This document shows, piece after piece, positions 49,313 to 57,289 of a stretch of 64,000 bases of DNA. The position numbers and the translations under genes are program-made. Origin of the DNA: Streptomyces sp. NBC_01431 (GTDB lineage: Bacteria > Actinomycetota > Actinomycetes > Streptomycetales > Streptomycetaceae); contig NZ_CP109496.1 in assembly GCF_036231355.1 (NCBI RefSeq), positions 4,898,001 to 4,962,000 of the forward strand, in the 5' to 3' direction. Each line of letters starts with the position of its first letter. Within the stretch, counting starts at the first letter, position 1. Below the pieces are notes generated by a model. The model was not told the origin of the DNA and ran no database searches. It worked only from the letters and a program-made list of their open reading frames with translations.

Positions 49313-50812
49313 CTAGTGAACGCCACCCATGAGCGGCTTGACCTTCTTGCGGAACATGAAGATCGCGACACCCGCGAGGACAGCGAGCCCGCCCTGGCTC
49401 GCGAACCAGTACGAGGAGTCGGTCGGCGCGCCGATCAGCTGGAGCAGCGCGATGACCGAGTCGCCGGCCGTGACGGCCAGGAACCAGACGCCCATCATCT
49501 GGGAGGCGTACTTCTCCGGCGCCAGCTTCGTGGTCAGCGAGAGCCCGACCGGGGAGAGCGTGAGCTCACCGACGGTCTGGATCAGGTAGACGGCACACAG
49601 CCACAGCGGGGTGACCTTGACGCCGCCGGAGGAGGCGCCCTGCGCCAGCATCATCACGAAGAACGAGAGGCCGATGAGCGTGAGGCCGAAGGCGAACTTC
49701 GACAGCGTGCTCGGCTCCTTGCGGCGCTTGTTCGTGTACACCCAGAGCCAGGCGAAGACCGGCGCCAGGGCCATCACGTACAGCGGGTTCAGGGACTGGA
49801 ACCAGCTGGACGGGAAGTCGAGGCCGAACAGGCTGTTGGAGGTGTTGTCCTGCGCGAACACGCTCAGCGTCGAGCCGGTCTGGTCGTAGATGCCCCAGAA
49901 GACGGCCGCGGCGACGAAGAACCAGACGTACGCCGACATGCGGGACTGCGAGACCTGGTCGAGGTCCTTGTCGCGCTTGATGCGCAGCAGGTACCAGGCC
50001 GGGATGACGAGGCCCGCGATGGTCAGCGGCCACATCGCCCAGTCGACCGAGAAGTGACCCGAGACGGCGAGGGCGCCGTACGCGACGACCGCCACGCCCA
50101 GCCAGATCAGGGCCTTCTTGATGATCGCGGCGCGCTCGGCACCGGACATCGGCGTCGGGACGACGTCGCTCTCCGCCGACATGTGGCGGGTACCGAGGAA
50201 GAAGAACAGCAGGCCCAGTGCCATACCCACACCGGCGAGGGCGAAGCCGAAGTGCCAGTTGACCTTCTGGCCGACGGTGCCGATGGTCAGCGGCGCGGCG
50301 AAGGCACCGAGGTTGATGCCCATGTAGAAGACCGTGAAGCCACCGTCGCGACGCGGGTCGTTCTTGTCCGGGTACAGGTGGCCGACCATCGTGGAGATGT
50401 TGGCCTTGAGGAGACCGGAGCCGAGCGCGATGGCCGCCAGGCCGATGAAGAACGAGATCTCGACCGGCACGGCGAGGAGGAAGTGGCCGATCATGATGAT
50501 CGTGCCGCCGATGGCGACGGTCTTGCGGGCACCCCAGGCACGGTCGGCGAGCCAGCCGCCCGGCAGGGCGAGCAGGTACACCATCGCGTTGTACACGGAG
50601 TAGATCGCGGTGGCCGTGGCCATGTTGAAGCCGAGCCCGCCCTGGGACGCCGGGGCGACCAGGTAGAGCACGAGCAGGGCCCGCATGCCGTAGAAGCTGT
50701 AGCGCTCCCACATCTCCGTCATGAAGAGGTTGGCCAGGCCGCGGGGGTGGCCGAGGAAGGTCTTCTCGGTGCCAGTTGTGCTGGCGGAGTCCTTCGTCAG
50801 GCTGGACGCCAT
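49313..50812 (-). CDS. Proton-dependent oligopeptide transporter (POT/PTR family)
   Basis: The 499-aa membrane protein takes up di- and tripeptides with protons. It has the POT signature at its start, EMWERYSFYGMRALLVLYL (ExxERFxYYG form), and FTVFYMGINLGAFAAP with the PTR2 FYxxINxG motif. About 14 helices are predicted, ending FMFRKKVKPL. ATG 50812 follows AAGGA-TCGACC. Its 200-nt untranslated leader contains two hairpins (51020-51086). A dipeptidase gene lies 5 kb away, so peptide use may be linked. Confidence 0.95.
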   Translation of the reverse strand: MASSLTKDSASTTGTEKTFLGHPRGLANLFMTEMWERYSFYGMRALLVLYLVAPASQGGLGFNMATATAIYSVYNAMVYLLALPGGWLADRAWGARKTVAIGGTIIMIGHFLLAVPVEISFFIGLAAIALGSGLLKANISTMVGHLYPDKNDPRRDGGFTVFYMGINLGAFAAPLTIGTVGQKVNWHFGFALAGVGMALGLLFFFLGTRHMSAESDVVPTPMSGAERAAIIKKALIWLGVAVVAYGALAVSGHFSVDWAMWPLTIAGLVIPAWYLLRIKRDKDLDQVSQSRMSAYVWFFVAAAVFWGIYDQTGSTLSVFAQDNTSNSLFGLDFPSSWFQSLNPLYVMALAPVFAWLWVYTNKRRKEPSTLSKFAFGLTLIGLSFFVMMLAQGASSGGVKVTPLWLCAVYLIQTVGELTLSPVGLSLTTKLAPEKYASQMMGVWFLAVTAGDSVIALLQLIGAPTDSSYWFASQGGLAVLAGVAIFMFRKKVKPLMGGVH

Positions 50813-51279
50813 GGTCGATCCTTGCTTGCTCGGGACGCGCGCTTCGTGAGCGTTGGGTCGCGCCCGGTGGGGGAAAGCCGGCACCGGCATGGGAACTGTC
50901 CCCCCAACGCCCATGGGGTCCGCTCCGTGGGGGAGGCGGTAAGGACAGACCACACCGGGATCCACGCCCCGTGCGCATCTTCGCGCAGGGGCCCGGCCCG
51001 TAGGTCATTCACTGATCTCAAGACCGGCAAAGCCGATCTTGTGCAGATAAAGAGACCCTTGGCGCACCAAGCAGGCCAAAGGTCTCGAGTAGTGCTATAG
51101 GCGTTGGGACACCATACGTCACCAGAGTGCGGCATATGGAAGGACTTGAGAGATGGATCACAGGCATCCGTGGAACCAGTGGCACTGATTCGAAGGTGTT
51201 CAACAAGATCACATCGCATACCCACGGGGTGGGTGGATCACCTCACGCATTGTCGCCGCCGCGGACTACCATCACCCCC
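50813..51279. other. Divergent noncoding region between the peptide transporter and the response regulator (467 bases)
   Basis: No gene is supported. The left part is the transporter leader. Two stem-loops lie at 51020-51040 and 51052-51086. The region 51100-51279 carries AT-richer sequence (CATATGG near 51133, CAACAAGATCACATCGC near 51199) where the divergent promoters are expected, and ends in TACCAT, the -10 box of the response regulator gene. Confidence 0.6.
51020..51086 (-). promoter_or_regulatory. Two adjacent hairpins in the peptide transporter leader
   Basis: AAGA-CC-GGC...GCC-GA-TCTT (51020-51040) and GAGACC with GGTCTC (51052-51057 and 51081-51086, enclosing TTGG/CCAA) can fold in the RNA of the minus strand. 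They lie about 210-275 nt before the start codon. No known riboswitch was recognised, so function is open. Confidence 0.35.
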
Positions 51280-51957
51280 ATGACCCGTGTACTGCTCGCC
51301 GAGGACGACGCGTCCATCTCGGAGCCACTGGCCCGCGCCCTGCGCAGGGAGGGTTACGAGGTCGAGGTGCGCGAGGACGGCCCGACCGCCCTCGACGCCG
51401 GACTACAGGGGGGTGCCGACCTGGTCGTGCTCGACCTGGGGCTCCCCGGCATGGACGGCCTCGAAGTCGCCCGGAGGCTGCGCTCCGAGGGACACACCGT
51501 CCCCATCCTCGTGCTGACCGCCCGCGCCGACGAGGTGGACACCGTCGTCGGCCTGGACGCCGGCGCCGACGACTACGTGACCAAGCCGTTCCGGCTCGCC
51601 GAACTGCTCGCCCGGGTCCGGGCGCTGCTGCGGCGCGGCGCCACCGAGCCGGTGCCCCAGCCCGCCACCCACGGCGTGCGGATCGACGTCGAGTCGCACC
51701 GCGCCTGGATGGGCGACGAGGAGCTCCAGCTCACCGCCAAGGAGTTCGACCTGCTGCGGGTCCTGGTGCGGGACGCGGGCCGGGTCGTCACCCGCGACCA
51801 GCTGATGCGCGAGGTCTGGGACACCACCTGGTGGTCCTCGACCAAGACGCTCGACATGCACATCTCGTGGCTGCGCAAGAAGCTCGGCGACGACGCCGCC
51901 AACCCCCGGTACATCGCCACCGTGCGCGGTGTCGGTTTCCGCTTCGAGAAGAGCTAG
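51280..51957 (+). CDS. OmpR/PhoB-family response regulator
   Basis: The 225-aa product has a receiver domain (1-118) with the acidic pocket in LLAEDDASISE, the phosphorylated Asp in LVVLDLGLPGMDG near residue 52, and the Lys in YVTKPFRLAELL. A winged-helix DNA-binding domain covers about 128-225 (LTAKEFDLLRVLVRDAGRVV, WWSSTKTLDMHISWLRKKLG, YIATVRGVGFRFE). There is no ribosome site; TACCAT (51267-51272) lies 7 nt before the ATG, so the mRNA is probably leaderless. The sensor kinase gene starts 13 nt after its stop. Confidence 0.94.
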   Translation: MTRVLLAEDDASISEPLARALRREGYEVEVREDGPTALDAGLQGGADLVVLDLGLPGMDGLEVARRLRSEGHTVPILVLTARADEVDTVVGLDAGADDYVTKPFRLAELLARVRALLRRGATEPVPQPATHGVRIDVESHRAWMGDEELQLTAKEFDLLRVLVRDAGRVVTRDQLMREVWDTTWWSSTKTLDMHISWLRKKLGDDAANPRYIATVRGVGFRFEKS

Positions 51958-51970
51958 AGCCCCGCCGAGC

Positions 51971-53242
51971 ATGCGCCGTCGACTGATCAACTCCACCCTC
52001 GCGGTCGTGCTCGTGGTGATCGCGGTCTTCGGCGTCTCCCTCGTCATCGTCGAGACGCGGACCATCAGCAGCAGCGCCCAGGAGAGCGTGAACTCCGAGG
52101 CACTGCGGCTGGTCTCCGTGGTCGACAGCCGCACCCTGGCGAACGAGACGGTCAACTCCCAGGTCCTGAACGAGCAGATCGACCCCAAGCGGTACGCCCG
52201 CATCTCGATCCCCGGCCGCCCGGCCATCGAGATCGGCCAGAAGCCCGAGGACTCCGTGATCCGCGGCACCGCCGAGGGCGAGCGCGGCGAGTCCGTCCTG
52301 GTCGAGGAGTCCCGCTCCACGGTCACCAAGGAGGTCGGCCGCACGCTTTTGATCATCGGCGCGGTGGCCCTGCTCGCCATCGTCTCCGCGGTGCTCCTCG
52401 CCGTACGCCAGGCGAACAAGCTGGCCTCCCCGCTCACCGACCTCGCCGAGACCGCCGAGCGGCTCGGATCGGGTGACCCGCGCCCGCGCCACAAGCGGTA
52501 CGGGGTGCCCGAGCTCGACCGGGTCGCCGATGTGCTCGACGCTTCCGCCGACCGGATCGGCCGGATGCTCACCGCCGAGCGCAGGCTCGCCGCGGACGCC
52601 TCGCACCAGTTGCGCACGCCGCTGACCGCGCTCTCCATGCGACTGGAGGAGATCGCCCTCACCGACGACCTCGACACGGTCAAGGAAGAGGCGACCATCG
52701 CGCTCACCCAGGTCGAGCGGCTCACCGACGTGGTGGAGCGCCTGCTCACCAACAGCCGTGATCCGCGCACCGGTTCGGCCGTCGTGTTCTCCCTGGACGA
52801 GGTCGTCAAGCAGCAGCTGGAGGAGTGGCGCCCGGCCTACCGCAGCGCGGGCCGCGCGATCGTGCGCTCGGGGAAGACGGGTCTGAAGGCGGTCGGCACC
52901 CCGGGCGCGGTCGCCCAGGTGCTCGCCGCGCTGATCGAGAACTCGCTGATGCACGGCGGCGGCACCGTCGCGGTACGCACCCGCGTCACCGGCAACCAGG
53001 CCGTGGTCGAGGTCACCGACGAGGGCCCCGGTGTGCCGCCCGACCTCGGGGCGCGGATCTTCGAGCGGACCATCAGCGGCCGCAACTCCACGGGCATCGG
53101 CCTCGCGGTCGCCCGCGATCTGGCGGAGGCCGACGGCGGCCGGCTCGAAATGCTCCAGCAGCAGCCGGCGGTGTTCGCGCTGTTCCTCAGCCGGGAGGCG
53201 CGGGGGCGCCGGGATGCGCCGCAGTCCACGACGATCCGCTGA
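51971..53242 (+). CDS. Sensor histidine kinase
   Basis: The 423-aa membrane kinase has helix 1 (about 8-28, TLAVVLVVIAVFGVSLVIV), a 95-residue extracytoplasmic sensor without a known domain, helix 2 (about 124-144) and a HAMP linker (ANKLASPLTDLAETAERLGSG). The H box is ADASHQLRTPLTALSMRLEE near 215. The catalytic part carries the N box ALIENSLMHGGG, G1 VTDEGPGVPP and G2 STGIGLAVARDLAEADGG. It pairs with the response regulator upstream. The signal is unknown. Confidence 0.93.
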   Translation: MRRRLINSTLAVVLVVIAVFGVSLVIVETRTISSSAQESVNSEALRLVSVVDSRTLANETVNSQVLNEQIDPKRYARISIPGRPAIEIGQKPEDSVIRGTAEGERGESVLVEESRSTVTKEVGRTLLIIGAVALLAIVSAVLLAVRQANKLASPLTDLAETAERLGSGDPRPRHKRYGVPELDRVADVLDASADRIGRMLTAERRLAADASHQLRTPLTALSMRLEEIALTDDLDTVKEEATIALTQVERLTDVVERLLTNSRDPRTGSAVVFSLDEVVKQQLEEWRPAYRSAGRAIVRSGKTGLKAVGTPGAVAQVLAALIENSLMHGGGTVAVRTRVTGNQAVVEVTDEGPGVPPDLGARIFERTISGRNSTGIGLAVARDLAEADGGRLEMLQQQPAVFALFLSREARGRRDAPQSTTIR

Positions 53243-53290
53243 GGGTCCCGCCCGAGCCGAGGGCTCCCGCCTAGGGCTCAGCGCGCGTGG

Positions 53291-53821
53291 TCAGCGCTTG
53301 GCGGCGGGGACGGGGGGTCGGTGGGAGTCGCTCGGGGAGCCGCCGCGGGAGTCGAGAAACGATTCCGCCGTCTGTACGGCCTCCCGGACGGGCAGCGCCT
53401 TGAAGACCCAGGTGCGGTAGGACCAGAACCGGAACAGCGTGCCGAGCCCGATGCCGAGGAACTTGAAGAAGTTGTTCTGCCACGGGCTGTTCCAGCCGAA
53501 GCCGTACGTCGCCGCGTACAGGATGCCGTTCTCGATCACCGCGCCGACCACGCTGAACAGCAGGAACAGGGTCAGCTCGCGGGCCCGGCCGCTCTTCTCG
53601 CGGTCGCGGTAGGCGAAGTAGCGAAAGCCCACGTAGTTGAAGGCGATCGCGATGCCGGTCGCCAGCAGGCTGGCCCGGACCACCTGGAGGTCGGTGGCGT
53701 GCCGCAACAGGTTGAAGGCGCCCATGTTCACGAGCACCCCGAGACCACCGACGGCGCCGAACTTCGCGACCTCGCGGACGAGCAGTCGCAGTCGCGTGGG
53801 AAACGCGTCCTGTGCACTCAT
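53291..53821 (-). CDS. GtrA-family membrane protein
   Basis: The 176-aa product has four membrane helices in the GtrA pattern: AKFGAVGGLGVLVNMGAFNLL, SLLATGIAIAFNYVGFRYFAY, LTLFLLFSVVGAVIENGILYA and FFKFLGIGLGTLFRFWSYRTW, with the typical FNYxxxRxxxY and F-R-F-W motifs. GtrA proteins help move polyprenyl-linked sugars across the membrane. The C-terminal 40 residues are polar. ATG 53821 has only a weak ribosome site. It is divergent from purK. Confidence 0.9.
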   Translation of the reverse strand: MSAQDAFPTRLRLLVREVAKFGAVGGLGVLVNMGAFNLLRHATDLQVVRASLLATGIAIAFNYVGFRYFAYRDREKSGRARELTLFLLFSVVGAVIENGILYAATYGFGWNSPWQNNFFKFLGIGLGTLFRFWSYRTWVFKALPVREAVQTAESFLDSRGGSPSDSHRPPVPAAKR

Positions 53822-53978
53822 GGTGATCGCCCAGCCCCGTCCGAGTCGGTGTGCTTGTCGTGCCAGTCAACCCGCCCATGCTAACCACCGCCCCTGAGCA
53901 ACGCCCGTGGGCACCCGGGAACGCCCGGGGCACCCCGGGCCCTGCGGGCTCGCCGGGGACGGCGGATACCCTGGGGGT

Positions 53979-55118
53979 GTGACGTTCCCGGTAGTCGGCA
54001 TGGTCGGCGGCGGTCAGCTCGCCCGCATGACCCACGAGGCGGGCATCCCCCTCGGCATCAGATTCAAGCTCCTCAGTGACACCCCCCAGGACTCGGCGGC
54101 CCAGGTGGTGAGCGAGGTCGTCGTCGGCGACTATCGCGACCTGGACACGCTGCGTGACTTCGCGCGCGGCTGTGACGTGATCACTTTCGATCACGAGCAC
54201 GTACCCACCGAGCACCTGCGGGCCCTGGAAGCGGACGGCATCGTCGTCCGCCCGGGGCCCGACGCGTTGGTGCACGCCCACGACAAGGGGGTGATGCGCG
54301 CCAGGCTCTCGCAGATCGGCGCGCCCTGCCCCCGGCACCGCATCGTGGCGGATCCGTCCGACGTCTCGGCCTTCGCGGCCGAGGGCGCGGGCTTCCCCGT
54401 CATCCTCAAGACGGTGGTGGGCGGCTACGACGGCAAGGGCGTGTGGTTCGTACGCTCCGAGGCGGACGCGGCCGACGCCTTCAAGGCGGGGGTCGCGGTG
54501 CTCGCCGAGGAGAAGGTGGACTTCGTGCGGGAGCTGGCGGCCAACGTCGTGCGCTCGCCGCACGGCCAGGCGGTGGCGTACCCCGTCGTCGAGTCCATCC
54601 AGGTCGACGGCGTGTGCGACACCGTGATCGCGCCCGCCCCCGACCTCGACGGCGAACTGGCGGGCGAGGCCCAGCAGCTCGCGCTGCGGATCGCCGCCGA
54701 ACTGGGCGTCGTCGGCCACCTCGCGGTCGAGCTCTTCGAGACGCGCGACGGCCGCATCCTGGTCAACGAACTGGCGATGCGCCCGCACAACTCGGGCCAC
54801 TGGACCCAGGACGGCGCGATCACCTCGCAGTTCGCCAACCACGTCCGTGCCGTCCTCGACCTCCCTCTGGGCGACCCGCGCCCGAGGTCGAAGTGGACCG
54901 TCATGTGCAACGTGCTCGGCGGCGACTACCCCGACATGTACTACGCGTATCTGCACTGCATGGCGCGCGACCCCCAGCTCAAGATCCACATGTACGGCAA
55001 GGACGTGAAGCCCGGCCGCAAGGTGGGTCACGTCAACACCTACGGCGACGATCTCGCGGAGGTCCGCGAGCGGGCCCGCCACGCGGCCGACTACCTCAGA
55101 GGAACGATCACCGAATGA
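53979..55118 (+). CDS. purK: 5-(carboxyamino)imidazole ribonucleotide synthase
   Basis: PurK uses ATP and bicarbonate to carboxylate AIR in purine synthesis. The 379-aa ATP-grasp enzyme starts PVVGMVGGGQLARMTHEAG and has FDHEHVPTEHLRALE, the ATP-grasp FPVILKTVVGGYDGKGVWFV, AVELFETRDGRILVNELAMRPHNSGHWT with the metal Glu residues, and NVLGGDYPDMYYAYLH. GTG 53979 is preceded by TACCCT 6 nt upstream and no ribosome site, again a leaderless pattern. The end overlaps purE by four bases. Confidence 0.95.
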   Translation: MTFPVVGMVGGGQLARMTHEAGIPLGIRFKLLSDTPQDSAAQVVSEVVVGDYRDLDTLRDFARGCDVITFDHEHVPTEHLRALEADGIVVRPGPDALVHAHDKGVMRARLSQIGAPCPRHRIVADPSDVSAFAAEGAGFPVILKTVVGGYDGKGVWFVRSEADAADAFKAGVAVLAEEKVDFVRELAANVVRSPHGQAVAYPVVESIQVDGVCDTVIAPAPDLDGELAGEAQQLALRIAAELGVVGHLAVELFETRDGRILVNELAMRPHNSGHWTQDGAITSQFANHVRAVLDLPLGDPRPRSKWTVMCNVLGGDYPDMYYAYLHCMARDPQLKIHMYGKDVKPGRKVGHVNTYGDDLAEVRERARHAADYLRGTITE

Positions 55119-55654
55119 GCAGCGCTCCCGTCAACGGCCCCCTCGTCGGCATCGTCATGGGCTCCGACTCCGACTGGCCGGTCATGGAGGCCGCCGCCAA
55201 GGCGCTGGACGAGTTCGAGATCCGCTACGAGGTCGATGTCGTCTCCGCGCACCGGATGCCGCGCGAGATGATCGCGTACGGCGAGGACGCCGCGGGCCGC
55301 GGCCTGAAGGCGATCATCGCGGGCGCGGGCGGCGCCGCCCACCTGCCCGGCATGCTCGCCTCGGTCACCCCGCTGCCCGTCATCGGCGTCCCCGTCCCGC
55401 TCAAGTACCTGGACGGCATGGACTCGCTGCTCTCCATCGTGCAGATGCCCGCGGGCGTCCCGGTGGCCACCGTCTCGGTCGGCGGCGCACGCAACGCGGG
55501 TCTGCTCGCGGCCCGCATCCTGGCGACGCAGGACCCCGAACTCCTGGTGCGCATGCGGGAGTTCCAGCAGGAGCTCAACGACCAGGCGACGGAGAAGGGC
55601 AAGCGGCTGCGCACGAAGGTCGAGGGTTCGGGCGCGTTCGGATTCGGAAAGTGA
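55115..55654 (+). CDS. purE: 5-(carboxyamino)imidazole ribonucleotide mutase
   Basis: PurE moves the carboxyl group made by PurK to give CAIR. The 179-aa class I protein has GIVMGSDSDWPVMEAAAKAL, VVSAHRMPREMIAY with the catalytic His, GAGGAAHLPGMLASVTPLPV and SIVQMPAGVPVATVSVG-type motifs. ATG 55115 overlaps the purK stop (ATGA). A dipeptidase gene follows with a four-base overlap, so purK-purE-dipeptidase form one operon. Confidence 0.96.
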   Translation: MSSAPVNGPLVGIVMGSDSDWPVMEAAAKALDEFEIRYEVDVVSAHRMPREMIAYGEDAAGRGLKAIIAGAGGAAHLPGMLASVTPLPVIGVPVPLKYLDGMDSLLSIVQMPAGVPVATVSVGGARNAGLLAARILATQDPELLVRMREFQQELNDQATEKGKRLRTKVEGSGAFGFGK

Positions 55655-56844
55655 GTGCCATGACTCCTCTCGATGAAGCCCGCGCGCTGCTCGCCCGCCA
55701 CCCCGTCGTCGACGGCCACAACGACCTGCCCTGGGCGCTGCGCAAGAAGGCCGGCTACGACCTCGACCGCTGCGACCTGGCGACCGACCTGACCGGCCAC
55801 ACCCACACCGACCTGGGGCGGCTGCGATCGGGCGGGGTCGGCGCGCAGTTCTGGTCCGTGTACGTCCGTACCGACCTGGCGGGCGACGAGGCGGTCAGCG
55901 CGACCCTGGAGCAGATCGACTGCGTCGACCAGATGCTGGCGCGCTACCCCGGCGACCTGGCGCCCGCGCTCACCGCGGACGACATGGAGGCGGCCCGCGC
56001 CGAGGGCCGCATCGCCTCCCTCAAGGGCGCCGAGGGCGGCCACTCCATCAACAACTCCCTCGCCACACTGCGGGCGTTGTACGCGCTCGGCGTGCGCTAC
56101 ATGACGCTGACCCACAACGACAACATCGCCTGGGCGGACTCGGCGACGGACGAACCGGGCGTGGGCGGCCTCTCGGCCTTCGGACACGAGGTCGTCCGCG
56201 AGATGAACCGCATGGGCATGCTGGTCGACCTCTCGCACGTGGCGGCGACGACGATGCGGGCGGCGCTTGCCACCTCGGAGGCGCCGGTGATCTTCTCGCA
56301 CTCCTCGGCGCGGGCGATCTGCGACCACCCGCGCAACGTGCCGGACGACGTGCTGGCCCAGCTGCCGTCGAACGGCGGGGTGGCGATGGTGACCTTCGTA
56401 CCGAAGTTCATCCTGCCCGCGGCGGTGGCCTGGACCCAGGCCGCCGACGAGAACCTGCGCGCGCACGGGCTGCACCACCTCGACACCTCGCCCGAGGCGA
56501 TGAAGCTCCACGAGGCCTTCGAGTCGGTGAACCCGCGCCCCATCGCGACGGCTGCCACGGTCGCGGACCACCTGGACCACATGCGCGAGGTGGCGGGCGT
56601 CGACCACATCGGCATCGGCGGCGACTACGACGGCACGGCGTTCACCCCCGCGGGCCTGGACGACGTGTCCGGCTACCCGAACCTGCTCGCCGAACTCCTC
56701 ACCCGGGGCTGGTCCTCCGCCGACCTGGCGAAGCTGACGTGGCAGAACGCGGTACGGGTGCTGCGGGACGCGGAGTCGGTCTCGGGGGAGCTGCGCGCCC
56801 GGCGCGGCCCGTCGAACGCGACCCTGTCCCAGCTGGACGGCTGA
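55651..56844 (+). CDS. Membrane-type (renal) dipeptidase, M19 family
   Basis: The 397-aa binuclear zinc dipeptidase corresponds by position to the structurally known S. coelicolor Sco3058 as I recall it. All metal ligands are present: His-x-Asp in VVDGHNDLPWAL, the bridging Glu in LKGAEGGHSI, His in LVDLSHVAATT, His in IFSHSSARAI and Asp in GIGGDYDGTAF. It cleaves L-D or L-L dipeptides. No signal peptide is present, so it is cytosolic. GTG 55651 overlaps the purE stop; ATG 55660 is an equally good start, giving 394 residues. Confidence 0.93.
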   Translation: MSAMTPLDEARALLARHPVVDGHNDLPWALRKKAGYDLDRCDLATDLTGHTHTDLGRLRSGGVGAQFWSVYVRTDLAGDEAVSATLEQIDCVDQMLARYPGDLAPALTADDMEAARAEGRIASLKGAEGGHSINNSLATLRALYALGVRYMTLTHNDNIAWADSATDEPGVGGLSAFGHEVVREMNRMGMLVDLSHVAATTMRAALATSEAPVIFSHSSARAICDHPRNVPDDVLAQLPSNGGVAMVTFVPKFILPAAVAWTQAADENLRAHGLHHLDTSPEAMKLHEAFESVNPRPIATAATVADHLDHMREVAGVDHIGIGGDYDGTAFTPAGLDDVSGYPNLLAELLTRGWSSADLAKLTWQNAVRVLRDAESVSGELRARRGPSNATLSQLDG

Positions 56845-56852
56845 CCCCCCAC

Positions 56853-56873
56853 CCCGGGGGCCGGGCCCCCGGG
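56853..56873 (+). terminator. Terminator of the purK-purE-dipeptidase operon
   Basis: CCCGGGGG (56853-56860) pairs with CCCCCGGG (56866-56873) around a 5-nt loop, 8 nt after the stop codon. Confidence 0.7.
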
Positions 56874-56933
56874 CCCCGCCCCCCCCGGGGGCCGCCTTTC
56901 TGAGCGCGGACCGCTCCCGACGGTGCGGGGTGT

Positions 56934-57081
56934 GTTCGCGCAGTTCCTCGCGCCCCTGGTTGGCCGTCGTTCGGCTGCCAGTCGTGGGTGGCCGTTCGCG
57001 CGGTTCCTCGCGCCCCTGATTGGTAGTCGTTCGGCTCCCGACCGTGTGGGGTTGCTCGCGCGGTTCCTCGCGCCCCTGGTT
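56934..57081 (-). repeat. Dispersed noncoding repeat, three tandem inverted copies
   Basis: TTCGCGCAGTTCCTCGCGCC and close variants recur at an exact 60-base period (near 56936, 56996 and 57056), each followed by CCTGGTT or CCTGATT and, for the first two, TGGYMGTCGTTCGGCTSCC. On the minus strand the core reads GGGGCGCGAGGAACTGCGCG, matching the copies at 30405 and 37645-37747. Confidence 0.85.
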
Positions 57082-57289
57082 CTGGCGGGGTGGGAAATCT
57101 AGCCCCTCCGGCGTTTGAGGAGCGGGGTCCCGGGGGGAGCCCTGGGATGCCGGGCTCGCAACCCCCGGAGGGTCTCGGGAAGGGGCGGGGTGGGGGAAGT
57201 CCCCCGAACGCCCCGCCCGCCGCGACCCGCACCGCACGGCGTGACACGGTGGTGACACCTGCCGTCACCGCCGATACCGGGAGCCCGTC

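Larger units (their letters stand above)
56845..57289. other. Noncoding region between the dipeptidase genes (445 bases)
   Basis: It starts with a G+C terminator, then holds three tandem inverted copies of the dispersed repeat (56934-57081), and ends with 200 bases of low-complexity G+C sequence. The protein-like frame (GREEPRERP repeats) read on the minus strand is produced by the repeat and is not a gene. Confidence 0.75.

Noticed and set aside
56934..57081. 60-base tandem repeats as a CRISPR array
   Set aside because: The spacing and 'spacers' are themselves repeated, the repeat is dispersed in the genome, and no cas genes are near.
55225..57258. 677-codon minus-strand frame with GREEPRERP repeats
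   Set aside because: It covers purE, the dipeptidase and the noncoding repeat; the apparent peptide repeats come from the 60-base dispersed repeat.
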